64,000 nucleotides of DNA from Campylorhamphus procurvoides (Eukaryota > Chordata > Aves > Passeriformes > Dendrocolaptidae): contig WBMV01002651.1 of NCBI GenBank assembly GCA_013396655.1, positions 248,001 through 312,000 on the forward strand. The letters are read 5' to 3'. Below the pieces are notes generated by a model, which was given only the letters and a program-made list of their open reading frames with translations, searched no databases and was not told the DNA's origin. Numbering within the stretch: position 1 is the first letter of the stretch; every line of letters starts with the position of its first letter. The position numbers and the translations under genes are program-made. Below, piece after piece: positions 50,501 to 64,000 of the stretch.

Positions 50501-51251
50501 TTTATTTAAGGTAAATATTGCAACCTTTGTATCATGTTCTCTTTTCTCATGGAATATTTTACAGTGACAGGGTAGCAGTAAATGTAGAAATAATGACTGA
50601 CTATACATTTATAGCACATACACATGTGGTCCCTTTCATTATACAGACTATGGAAAATGTACTTCTTTGAACACCATGCCACTTCCTTTGGAAATAAATT
50701 TTCAGACATTTTAAAAAAATACAAGAAGATAGTTTACACAGATTTGCTGCAAAAAGGAACAGACTACTTAAAAGATTGTAAACCTAAACAAAACATTAGG
50801 TACGATATGAAAAATGATCCATTTAAAAATTATTTTTTAAATGGAACGATGGTAAGTCTTGCAGAAGGGTCCCTAACACATTTTGCAATGGAATAGGATC
50901 CAGACAGGCCAAATAATGTCTTTCTGAAATCTCAACAAATAGTTTCATGGTTCAAAGATCCTACTCTAAATATATTTGCAAAAAGAAAGTTTCAGCACTT
51001 GAAAAATAATGGAAAGAAGTGGGTTTAAACACGTAAATTTAGTTTGGGGTTTTTTCTGTGTGTGAATTAGAATGAATGTGAGGACAGACATGGCTGTTCT
51101 GGTCTACTTCATTGATGCAACAGTGCAGCTAAATATGTATTGCATTAAACATATGGTAAATTTGAAATTATAAGCTTTTAAAAGGATTTTTTTTCTCAAA
51201 GCTTCTTTAAATACTGAAGACAGAACTTTTCTGATCTATCCTCTTTTTATT
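50501..51251 (-). terminator. TRAPPC2: Candidate TRAPPC2 poly(A) signals
   Basis: Minus-strand AATAAA at 51246-51251 and 50501-50506, about 540 and 1290 bases past the stop. A further AATAAATAAA-like run sits right at the stop (51781-51790) but is too close to be the usual signal. Choice between them is open. Confidence 0.4.
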
Positions 51252-51789
51252 GAGCATTTTATATATATACAATTACACATTAATAAAGAGAGACCTGATT
51301 TACTATCACAAAGTGTAAGGTTAGTCTGGTTAGTCTGCAGAATAGGTTTTCTAGCGAAGGAATGCAAGTAGGAAAGTTTATAACAAAATTAACCACTTAG
51401 GCCAAACAGTCAAAAATTCCCTTTCACACATATTAAATGAGATGGCTGGAGACATCTTTTGCATTTAGATATGATTTCTTCTGACCCTGTGTAAGAGGCT
51501 TACACTTTGCATATGCATATGCATTGACACTCAAATGTCTCAGTTTGTACCTGTGCAGCCTCTGACATTTTAAAACTTTGTTTTCATACTGCATAAAAGA
51601 AAACTTCTTAAGATACATGTTAATCAGAGCAGCTTGGCTGTTCTTATCTGTATCAGCAAAAAGAAAAAGCTCCTTCAGCACCCATCTGTCAGTCTTCAGA
51701 AGATGAATATCAAACATGCAGCAAACTAACCAGAGGAATAACAGTTCAAATAGGAAAGTATGGAAAAATCACTCAGCAAATTTATTTAT

Positions 51790-55829
<4,040 letters not shown>

Positions 55830-56007
55830 TCAAAATAGCACTCCTGACAAGAAAAGACAGACATGTGGATGAGTCCGTATACAAACTTAGTCTATATACA
55901 AACTCCTAGTCCATGTAGAAATGCTCCTAAAAATTAGTGAGTGTGCTTCCTGTTCACATTTACCAGAAGCTGGAAAGAGATAAACACTTAAATATGCACA
56001 TCAAGAG

Positions 56008-56275
56008 CATGGAGCCAGCAGTGGCAGCTACTAGGACGTGAGCCAACAAGCAGCAGCTGATGCACGGGACGTTCCACATGAACATGAGGAAGAGCTTATT
56101 TACTGTGCTGGTGACCGTGCCCTGAACAGATTGCCCAGACAGGGTGTGGAGATACTCAAGAACCCTCTGGATGCAATCCTGTGCCACGCCCTCAGGGGTG
56201 ACTCTGCTTGGGCAGGGAGCTTGGACCCAGTGACCCACTGTGCTCCCTTCCAGCCTCACCCGTTCTGTGGTTCTG
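56008..56275 (+). mobile_element. CR1 LINE 3' end between TRAPPC2 and the shared island
   Basis: It carries gcagtggcagctactaggac, gacgttccacatgaacatga, accgtgccctgaacagattg and ends ctcccttccagcctcaccc then gttctgtggttctg. It lies between the first TRAPPC2 coding exon and the CpG island, so in the TRAPPC2 5' intron. Confidence 0.85.
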
Positions 56276-56590
56276 CCGGGTGGGGAAAAATACCCTTAGA
56301 AAGCTGAACATCTCCTGGAAGTGAACCTATTTAGTGGCACCCACAAACACTTCCAGCAGCGCTCCCTAGGGATTCACGGCCCCCCAGCCCTCGTAATGCA
56401 GGGCATGCCCTCCGAGGCTCCTCCTCGCAGGTCTCTCCCCGGGCCCAGCAGGGCAGCAGGAAGGGGAATGGCCGCCATCCTCCCTCCCTGGCACACAGCG
56501 GCCGTGGGGCCGCCCCACCCCGGGCCCTCCACAGCGGGAGGACGGGCCGGATGCCGCGGGGCTGCCATCCCGAGGCGGGGCGGGGAGGGC

Positions 56591-56614
56591 GGGGAAGGGG
56601 AATGGGAATGGGAA
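56591..56614. repeat. GGGAAT hexamer repeat abutting an N
   Basis: Repeats of gggaat directly before the N at 56615. The part 56594-56614 is the exact reverse complement of 38379-38399. Confidence 0.75.
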
Positions 56615-56619
56615 NCCGG

Positions 56620-56885
56620 CCGGGGACACAGCCCGGCCCCGCGCCCCGGCCGGGGACACACAGCCGGGCCCCGTGCCGCGACCGGTGCCACGGTTCGGCC
56701 CCATAGCCCAGCTCGGCCGGTGCAACATCCCAGCCCCGCGCCCCGCCCCGTGCCAAGGGCCGGCCCCATAGCCCGACCCCGAGCCGTGACCGGTTCAACA
56801 CCCCGGCCCCGCGCCCCGACGGGTGCCGCGGTTCGGCCCCACAGCCCATCCCGGCCGGTGCCACCGCCCGGCCCCTTGTCCACTC
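56620..56885. repeat. GC-rich minisatellite in the OFD1/TRAPPC2 island
   Basis: Imperfect tandem units of about 65-73 bases. The block ggccccatagccc recurs at 56697 and 56762 and, as ggccccacagccc, at 56835. Each is followed by a cggccggtgc- or gaccggttc-type block and then a gccccgcgcccc-type block in the first two units. Units differ at many positions. Confidence 0.7.
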
Positions 56886-57033
56886 CGAGCCCCCCGAGTG
56901 CGGCCCCGCTCCCTGCCTGTGGGTATGGGGGGCTGTCCCCCCGGGGGGTTGGGCGATCCGCGTCTGGCGGGCCTGGGCCGAGCTGGGAGACAATAATGCC
57001 CCTTTTTTCCTTCCCCCGGTGTTGTAGGGCAGG

Positions 57034-60000
57034 ATGGCTTCGGCTGAGAATGAGGCACTGTCCCAAGAGGAGCTCCGGAAAAGGCTGTATCAGACTTTTA
57101 AGAGCCGAGGCGTACTGGACACACTGAAGGTGTGCTTTGTGTGCAGGGGCTGCCTGCGATCCGCTGTGCTGCTTAATGACTTAATGCTGAGAGCAGTGAA
57201 AGCCACGCCGGATACGGCTGGCTCGCTCTCTCCACAAATGTATTATTTTTGCCACAGTCTAATTAATATTCAGTTTATACCTTACCTTTTACCTTTTTTT
57301 TTCTCTCCCCTTTATTTTTTTTACAGATGCGAGGTTCTTTCTAAATAGAATTGCTTTTCATTATGCATTCGCTTCAGAGTCTTTTTCAGGAAGGTTAAAA
57401 GCCTAGATTAATTCTTTGAAAATATCCACAATTGAGAAAAAATCAAGCAGGGAAGAGAGCAATAAATAAGAACACATGATTGGAAGGGATCTCTTAGGTC
57501 ACAGGGTCTGTTTATTAACTACTATAAGTAAGCATGCTATATGAAATTCTAAAATAGTCCATTTCTGTTTTGAAACTAATTAAGCTGTTTTTTGCTCTCT
57601 CTGTTCATTCAGGAATGTCTTAGGAAAAAAATTAAGATCAATATTTTAAGAATATCATTGATAATCCTATGGCCAAGAATTTCCTGTTCAGGATAGTTTG
57701 TTTCTCCCTTACTGATTTCCATACCAAACTCGCAATGCTTGAATCATTTCTTTTTTGACTTAACTAATAGTCTGTAAGGTACTTTCTATTTAAATCCATT
57801 TTCCTGCTTTGTTTTCCTCTTCTAGAAAGTTATTCCATCTTCTTTTTCCATACTAGGGATGGGGATTTAGCTTTGTGTTTTTCACTTGCACTTTGTCACA
57901 AGTTGCATATGAAGTTGCTGTTCTTGGTTGGTTTTGAGATAACACTTCTGTTGGTTGAAACTGGACAAGTTCAGAATTTAATAAGGAAACCAGTTTTCTT
58001 AGGTTGTCTTTGAATGTTGGATTCAATGGTCCTTCTGGGTCCCTTCCAACTCAAAAATATTCTATAATTCTGTTGTCATCTTAATTTCTCTCAAAAACCA
58101 TGCTAAAATATCAGGCTAGCTTGATAATCTGGCTTTGTTAAGTTTTGGTAAGTATTTTGTCACATTTTTGGTAATTCACATGTTCTTTATTCAGATGTGT
58201 CACTTGCATACCTGCTGTTCAAAGCCTGAAATTCTATTTTTGTCATGATCCTTTAGTATGCATTAAACAATTTGTATAACTATATAATGAAAATTATTAT
58301 TCCTTTTAGGGGAAAGAGATTTTATGATTTCAAATTACTTTATTCCCCTATTGTAACTCATATAATGCAAATAAATAATGAAAAAATGCCATTTAATTAT
58401 TAGTACCTCCAGATTATTTTGATTAATACCCTTTTGCTTCCATACAAAGTAATTAATATTAAAGACATTGAATTTTCTGTTTATTTTCCCATCTCCTTTT
58501 GCGATGGCATCAGTAGCTTCTTGATCTGAGACTCGAAAGAGGACTAGTGAGGGTTCCAAGCACACCTGAAATTGAGGCTACATCAGGCAGGTTTTATTAA
58601 GTCAGGGGAAGGAGAACAGGAAAGTAGTGATTGGAAAATTAAGCTGGGGGTACTAAGTTTGTGTTCATGTGAGCTCTAGACTGAGAACAATACTTCTTTT
58701 CAGTCCTAAATTTGATACATCTTGAGGGAAAGTCAAAGACACTGTATCCACAGTTAGAATGTTTTGAGGAAAGGCACAGTGTCCCAAGTGCACTTCCAGA
58801 TTTTGCCAAAATAAGTCTGCCCTGTTCTGTTATGTAGGTTGTGTGAGTAAAATGAGGCTCCCCACGGATTTTGAAAAATTAAAACTCTTGTCGAGTAATA
58901 TGTAAACTGAGAATAGTGTTTTTTCTGTGTCAGACACAGCTCCGACAACAGCTAATCCAGGAACTAGTGCACCCAATTTTGAATGGGCAACTTCAGCCAC
59001 AGACGATTCCGAGTGATGCGAGTTCACTTCTGATCACTGCTTCCAACAGTCTGGTGGCAGATCATCTACAGAGATGTGGCTATGAGTACTCGCTTTCTGT
59101 TTTCTTTCCAGAAAGTGGATTGGACAAGAAGATGGTAAGTTCTTCCATGATGTCTAAGAGCTTTGCTATCTGGGGGTTGTCACATTCCAACAATTTGAAA
59201 AATTGTTGTGACAGGGAAATAGAAACACAAATACAGCTTCTGATGAGCTCCATAAAACATATCATTACTCAAGGCCATTTTCATGAATACTTTTAACTGG
59301 CAGTAAGGAACTGATGCTGTTCTGGACAGATGCAGCTACGATCCAGCTGTGTGGTGGAGCACTTGGGGAACTGAGCCTCATAAAAGCGAGTAGTTGTTGT
59401 CATTTGGGTTAGTTCATCTGATTTGAAAGAAAAATCAAGAGGCAAGGCAAGTACCAAAAACATATATCCAGTGTGAGGAGGAAACAAAGTATCTCTTTCA
59501 CAGCTTCAACTAATTGTAAAGCTACATACTGGCAGCCGTATGTCTTAAGTAATGGAGAGAAGTAAATGTAGTATAAGGACAGCAGGCCTCTGAAAATGAC
59601 CTTACAATATGATAAATAGATCTTTCCTGAATGGAAAACCTTCTACAACTGTAAAATAGGGCCTGTTGCATATTTAAAATTATTAGTCAACCTTTTCCAA
59701 CTGATCTTTTTTTTCCCCAAAGCTGTGGACTATGCAAGATCTTCTTCACCTAATGAGGATCAACCCAAAATCCAGTCTTTACAAATCCCTGGTAAAGTTA
59801 TTTTGATTTTGAAAATAAGCCTAAATTACAGTAGTGATGAAAATAGACTGGCTAAAACTTCTTTTTTTTCTTACAGACTTTGGAAACCCAGCAGGAAAAT
59901 AAAGGTAAAAGATGTTTATATATATGATGCAGGCAAGGAGAATTGTGTTAGCTTCATTTTTGTTAATATATGAGCAGTAAAAATTCAAATTTCTTGAGTG

Positions 60001-63000
60001 TATGTTGGTATGGAGTAATATGTTGGATTTTAAAGCTTGTAGTACATCAGGGATGATGAATGTTATATTTCAGGATTATCCAACTCCTGTTTGTGGTGTG
60101 GATTAAGTGTTAACCTTCACTTACAAAATAAATTACTTGAACATCAAAAATATGAGAAAAATCTGTAATCAGGTATTAAATATAATGCTCTTTGGAAGCT
60201 TTTCACATGAACTTTGGCAAACTCAGATTCTGGGTTGTTTATAATACTGTATTAGCTATGCTGTATAACCTAAAGTAGCTTGATCTGTAAAAACCCCTGT
60301 TCCCTAAAGGCTTCATAATTAAATAGTAATAATCTTTACTCCCAACTGACCTTGGGAGTCAAAGAGACAGAGACATGGATGGGAGAAAAAGTTGCAAAAG
60401 AACAGCTTTTGCTGAAGGAGATAGACTGGATTATGCTTATAATAAAACCATAATAGTTCACCAATATTGATTTTTAATTAAATACTTGTTCTTTTTGTAA
60501 ATCAGATAGGTTTTCTTGTACATTGACAATTGCTCCATTAATTACAGGCTCAAATTCAGTTTTGTTATGAAATCAGAACTAACTAATCTGTTGAATCTTG
60601 ATAGGTTTGCTTATGCAGATTTTAATCGGACTTACAGAGCATCATTTAACTAAGGAAACTCATAGCACAGAAACTCAGACAACCTCAGTGCCTCCTTATA
60701 GAGAATCTCTTGGTAAGTGCAGCCTGTGCAAGCAAGTCTCCCCAGATATTTTCATATTGGTAAATGGTATGGATTTCTATGAATGGTATTCTTTCATTAA
60801 TTACTCAACTGTAGCCTAAAGTAATGGTCATATCTATCACTAGGACATGGAATTTCTAAATTTTCTTAAAATAAGACAAAAGTCCTATTAAGATTTTGTA
60901 TATATTTATTTTTTAATTAAATTACTCAGGTGTTTTCTTAGGCATTTAGCTATGACAGATGGACTGTAAATGTTACATGCTGAAATATGTTGTGGAAAGC
61001 ATAATTGTAAATGTGCACCTTCTCTTTATATGAGAGTTTTGTTGCAAGTTAGGCATAGATTGGGAGTTCTTGAATTATCATACGCATGCTGTTATTAATA
61101 TATTAATACAAAAAAATCTAAAGGTTGCATACAAACGAAAATTCATCTACCCACTGAAAAGAGGATGAATGACTATGTAATACCACAAATAGTGCCTAAA
61201 CAGCCAAGTGCTCCCTCCTAGGTATATGTTGTGTGGAATAAAGCAGATAAATGGCATTTCTGTGCTGCCTCTGCTTTTGTACTACACAAGTCTTTCTAAG
61301 ATAATGCTACTTAGATAAGCTGAGGAATGTCTTGCAGAGAGACAGGTTCCTACAGTCTTTGGTAAGATAACTGTGGTGGCTGTTCTTCAATTATGATGGA
61401 TATGTTGCATTTTTTATAGCTGAGAAGCTTCAGATGATTGATGAGCAGTTTGCAGACTCTTATCCCCAGCATCAGAAATACGAATCTCTAGAAGTAAAAC
61501 TTCAGGAATATAGAAAAGAAATAGAGAAGCAACTTCAAGCAGAAATGAATCAAAAGGTATAACTCTGGTCTGAATCTGAGGGAGACACTTGTTTATTTTG
61601 ACTTTGCATGTTGCCCACTTTTAATACTTAAGGTAAATTGAAAGAAAAGATCCAATAGTTACAACAAGCACAAAAGGCTAAGTTAATCCAATATCAATTG
61701 GCAATTTGATGATATAAAATGTATATTTGCCATCCCCCTCTTTTGTTAAATGGGCACAGAATGCTAAGCTTTTTATTCTGATGTTAATTTGTAACTAAAC
61801 ATTTACTTACTCTGGTTGTTTTAATTTGGTAGATTTTATTTGCTATTTGATTATTTTGGTTTATGGAGAAATGTTTACTCTGCTTAGTCATATTATTAAT
61901 TTTCCTTCCCAGTTATGATTTTGAAGCTTGAATTGCAATATAATGTGTAGCAACTGAGAGGTGTGAATTGCTGCTATGTAGCTTGGCAGATAGTTGAGTT
62001 AATTTTTAATACTGGTGATAATTTGCATACTATTTCAAAGCAATTCACAGAAACGCTAAAGTCATAACAAACACTATTATGAATTCTTTCTGTGGTCTTT
62101 TTCTTCTTGTAGTTGAAGACATCTCTTTTAGAGAGTTTTCCTTCGTTTTGAAAATAAAATTAGAATTTTGTCACGTAATCCTTCAATAATCTTTGTGTCT
62201 GAAAAATATAGGAGAGAGAATATAATGCAGTTCATTTAAGTAAATTTTTTTCTTTTCCATAAGTTTCTACCAAGATCAATATTTTATTGGGATATAAAAA
62301 TGATAATCTAATAATCAGAATTCTTAGACACATTTTAAAGGCACTTAGCTGCATATAAACTGTTTCAGGAAATCAATGTAGTCATATTTATTCAGTTAGA
62401 CAAGTCGAAGCATGCAGAATTAAAACTGCCAGTGTATTTTACCTTCATTTTTTGTTCAGTCTTTATTCCCTGACTGACTCTATCTGTTTATATGTAAAAC
62501 ATGTTAATTTGTGTATTGTTAAGTTTGTATCAAAGGAGACTGGGGCATTAACCAGGTATAAATTTCTTGTAAATTCAATTGACTTTACCTGTATTTCTTA
62601 GCAATTTGAGGTGAATTACTGTAAGACATTTCTAATCAAATTTGTTTGTGTTGTACTGTCTAACCATTTCTTTAGTTTTTCATAAATTTTATGCCCACAG
62701 ACCTGAATTCCTTGATCAGACATTCCTACTGTGCTTTTTGCCCTCTCTGTAATCTTTTCTCCAGTTTCACAATTTTTGTCATTCTCTTTTTATTCTTTTG
62801 CTCACTTTTTCCTCACATTTTTTGTCTTGTATGCTTGCTTTCCAGTTTCATTCAAATTTTTATTGTACTTCTTTATAATCGCATTTGTTCTTGCATATAC
62901 CCTACTTGCATATACACACTGTATGGAGTCATGTTCCCTACAGTTCTTCTGTGTAGTTGCAAGATTCATGCTTTCCTGTTTGTGTGCATTTACTTTTTTT

Positions 63001-63716
63001 CCCCATTGTGCTTAGAAGTCCATGAATCTTTCTGTAACCCTCTTTATGTGAAGTTACATTTTCTGTGTTTTTTTACATCTCTGGCACTTTTTCTTTGTGC
63101 CCAGATGAAATGCAGAGCAATGCAGGATGGGTCTGCTTCTACCATTTCTTGAATCACTGGTCAAAAGTGGTTCTTTGGGAAAGGGACAAGAATATAGACA
63201 GTGTCAGAAGAGGAATTAAAGAGGGTGGCCGTTCCTCAATTCCAAGCAGAATATCACTTCTGCAGTGTATTTTTCTTCATAGGCCTCTGTTTTATGCTTG
63301 TCTGAAGTTAATAGTTTCATGTAAGATCTGCTTTGGGATGCCAGATAAACACATGAAAACTATGTGAGACATGCAGGTAGTATGTGCTGCTAAGATAATT
63401 TAATAAAAATTGATTGCTGTGATAAAAGTATTATTTCCTAACTAGACTTTCTAGGTGAAATTTAGAATTGTCTTAGGAAGAATTGTCTTTTTCGATTATA
63501 AGATGGCTTTGCTTAACCCTCTCTTCCTTCTTTATGTAAAAGCTGGAACATTTTAAAGAAGTCGAAATAGCAAAGATTAAAATGGAGGAGAAAGTTCAGA
63601 CCCAGAAAGAAATTGCTGAGCTGCGCCATGAATTAGAGAGGACACATCAAGCAAAGTCTGAAGCCTTAATTTCTCGTGAAAAGAATGCTATTGAGAGGCT
63701 TCAAAAGCAACAAGAG
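57034..63716 (+). CDS. OFD1: OFD1, N-terminal seven coding exons, continues past window
   Basis: OFD1, a centriole and centriolar-satellite protein needed for distal appendages and ciliogenesis; human mutations cause oral-facial-digital syndrome type 1. Exons: 57034-57129, 58934-59134, 59723-59791, 59877-59904, 60605-60712, 61420-61556 and 63543-63716. All introns are GT-AG and the phases run 0,0,0,1,1,0,0 without a break, giving 271 residues here. The start [19 protein letters not shown] follows an in-frame TAG. A LisH motif spans about residues 68-100 ([20 protein letters not shown]), followed by [20 protein letters not shown]. The last two exons encode lysine/glutamate-rich coiled coil ([20 protein letters not shown], then [20 protein letters not shown]). 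The first 8-9 residues differ from the mammalian start as I recall it. The rest of this roughly 1000-residue protein lies beyond the right edge. Confidence 0.96.
57471..57510 (-). mobile_element. Possible CR1 tail scrap
   Basis: The sequence gattggaagggatctcttag with gtcacaggg resembles the complement of a CR1 terminus. It is too short to be certain. Confidence 0.4.
58015..58073 (+). mobile_element. CR1 LINE, terminal 60 bases
   Basis: gttggattcaatggtccttc, then gggtcccttccaactcaaaa and tattctataattctg: the CR1 3' terminus only. Confidence 0.78.
59877..59904 (+). CDS. OFD1: OFD1 28-base microexon
   Basis: Acceptor tttcttacag and donor gtaaaa enclose nine codons (TLETQQENK) plus one base. 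The extra base is needed to keep the frame with the next exon, which supplies gt to make glycine. Skipping it would shift the frame, so it is constitutive or a regulated switch. Confidence 0.82.
61557..63542 (+). other. OFD1: OFD1 intron 6, with pyrimidine-rich tract
   Basis: An AT-rich intron. A pyrimidine-rich segment at about 62725-63100 produces overlapping open frames of 94-153 codons rich in F, L, C and S. These are composition artefacts. No repeat family was recognised. Confidence 0.65.
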
Positions 63717-64000
63717 GTAAAGTTCCAAATATCTTTTTCTTAATCTATTGCAAAATGATTCAGTGAGTTGGTTGTTAGGGAAAACTTTGAATTTACTTTT
63801 GTTCTCCTAAACAGGGGAATGCAATTAGCAACTGCAAAAATGATTATGTTTAAATATTTAAGTAGAGTTGGCTGGAAAAGTTCTGCAAGCTGAGATTGAA
63901 TCATCTAAATATAATAAATACTTCTAAATCTCTTTTAATAATTTTGCTGAATTCAGATCACTGATTTTTTTCCATAGGAGGTTGAACATATCTTTTAGTT
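63717..64000 (+). other. OFD1: OFD1 intron 7 up to the window edge
   Basis: It begins gtaaag. Acceptor-like AGs near the edge end at 63977, 63980 and 63998. Using either of the first two leads to an in-frame TAG at 63996-63998, so the next exon probably starts at or beyond 63999. Confidence 0.5.

Larger units (their letters stand above)
56370..57033. promoter_or_regulatory. CpG island, bidirectional TRAPPC2/OFD1 promoter
   Basis: A dense CpG island between the divergent genes. Clustered GC boxes (ggggcgggg at 56577-56585 and gggcgggg at 56587-56594) and an N at 56615 are visible. OFD1's ATG lies at its right edge. TRAPPC2's non-coding first exon must lie in or near it, as its first coding exon opens with an acceptor. 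No TATA box is evident, as usual for such promoters. Long open frames on both strands here reflect GC richness only. Confidence 0.75.
57130..58933 (+). other. OFD1: OFD1 intron 1
   Basis: A GT-AG intron. It contains a CR1 3' tail (58015-58073) and a weak CR1 scrap on the minus strand (57471-57510). Otherwise AT-rich with no recognised element. Confidence 0.75.

Noticed and set aside
50624..50896. A 90-codon plus-strand frame opposite the TRAPPC2 3' UTR
   Set aside because: No homology, splice signal or promoter context; it overlaps the probable TRAPPC2 transcript in antisense.
56321..57127. Open frames of 220-268 codons across the TRAPPC2/OFD1 island
   Set aside because: Same GC artefact, over a minisatellite and an N. 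The plus-strand frame is not in phase with OFD1.
57130..57348. Read-through of OFD1 exon 1 beyond the donor
   Set aside because: A good GT donor at 57130 and the phase-matched exon at 58934 show this is intron.
62691..63152. A 153-codon hydrophobic open frame in an OFD1 intron
   Set aside because: It lies in a pyrimidine-rich tract that encodes F/L/S/C by composition, and there is an overlapping frame in another phase.

Overview
The window is vertebrate nuclear DNA, almost certainly from a bird. Coding sequence is split into short exons with consensus splice sites, introns are AT-rich, and nearly all recognisable interspersed repeats are CR1 LINE 3' ends. One tRNA-Ile-headed SINE with a CR1-like tail (26741-26870) resembles the zebra-finch TguSINE1 type and points to a songbird; that is inference from memory of the family. 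Six single Ns (7098, 18943, 38400, 38872, 38960, 56615) look like collapsed gaps: one in an AT microsatellite, the other five in GC-rich sequence.

The gene order is EGFL6 > TCEANC > RAB9A > < TRAPPC2 | OFD1 >, the same as human Xp22.2, so this is a conserved syntenic block. From left to right: the last four recognisable coding exons of EGFL6 (4670-9948, linker plus MAM domain) and its 3' UTR; an AT-rich intergenic stretch; a GC-rich island at about 18.7-19.3 kb flanked by two CR1 copies in opposite orientation, the likely TCEANC promoter; a possible unrecognised minus-strand terminal exon at 20171-20423; a long presumed TCEANC 5' intron carrying CR1 and SINE insertions; the single coding exon of TCEANC (29854-30933); a gene-poor stretch with a large CR1 (36430-37256); a CpG island at about 38.4-39.2 kb, the likely RAB9A promoter; the single coding exon of RAB9A (46213-46818) with a long 3' UTR; the four coding exons of TRAPPC2 on the minus strand (55826 down to 51790); a CpG island at about 56.4-57.0 kb that serves the divergent pair TRAPPC2/OFD1; and the first seven coding exons of OFD1 (57034-63716), which runs off the right edge.

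The genes are not a functional operon. EGFL6 is a secreted matrix protein, TCEANC a TFIIS-like nuclear protein, RAB9A and TRAPPC2 act in membrane traffic, and OFD1 in the centriole and cilium. RAB9A and TRAPPC2 converge tail to tail; TRAPPC2 and OFD1 share one head-to-head promoter region.

I found no novel multi-gene system. The observations most worth following up are an AT-AC U12-type intron in TRAPPC2 with all its signals visible, the unrecognised minus-strand exon with its own poly(A) signal, an identical 21-base CATTCC-type tract in two CpG islands, a GC-rich minisatellite in the TRAPPC2/OFD1 promoter, and a 24-base perfect palindrome between EGFL6 and TCEANC.
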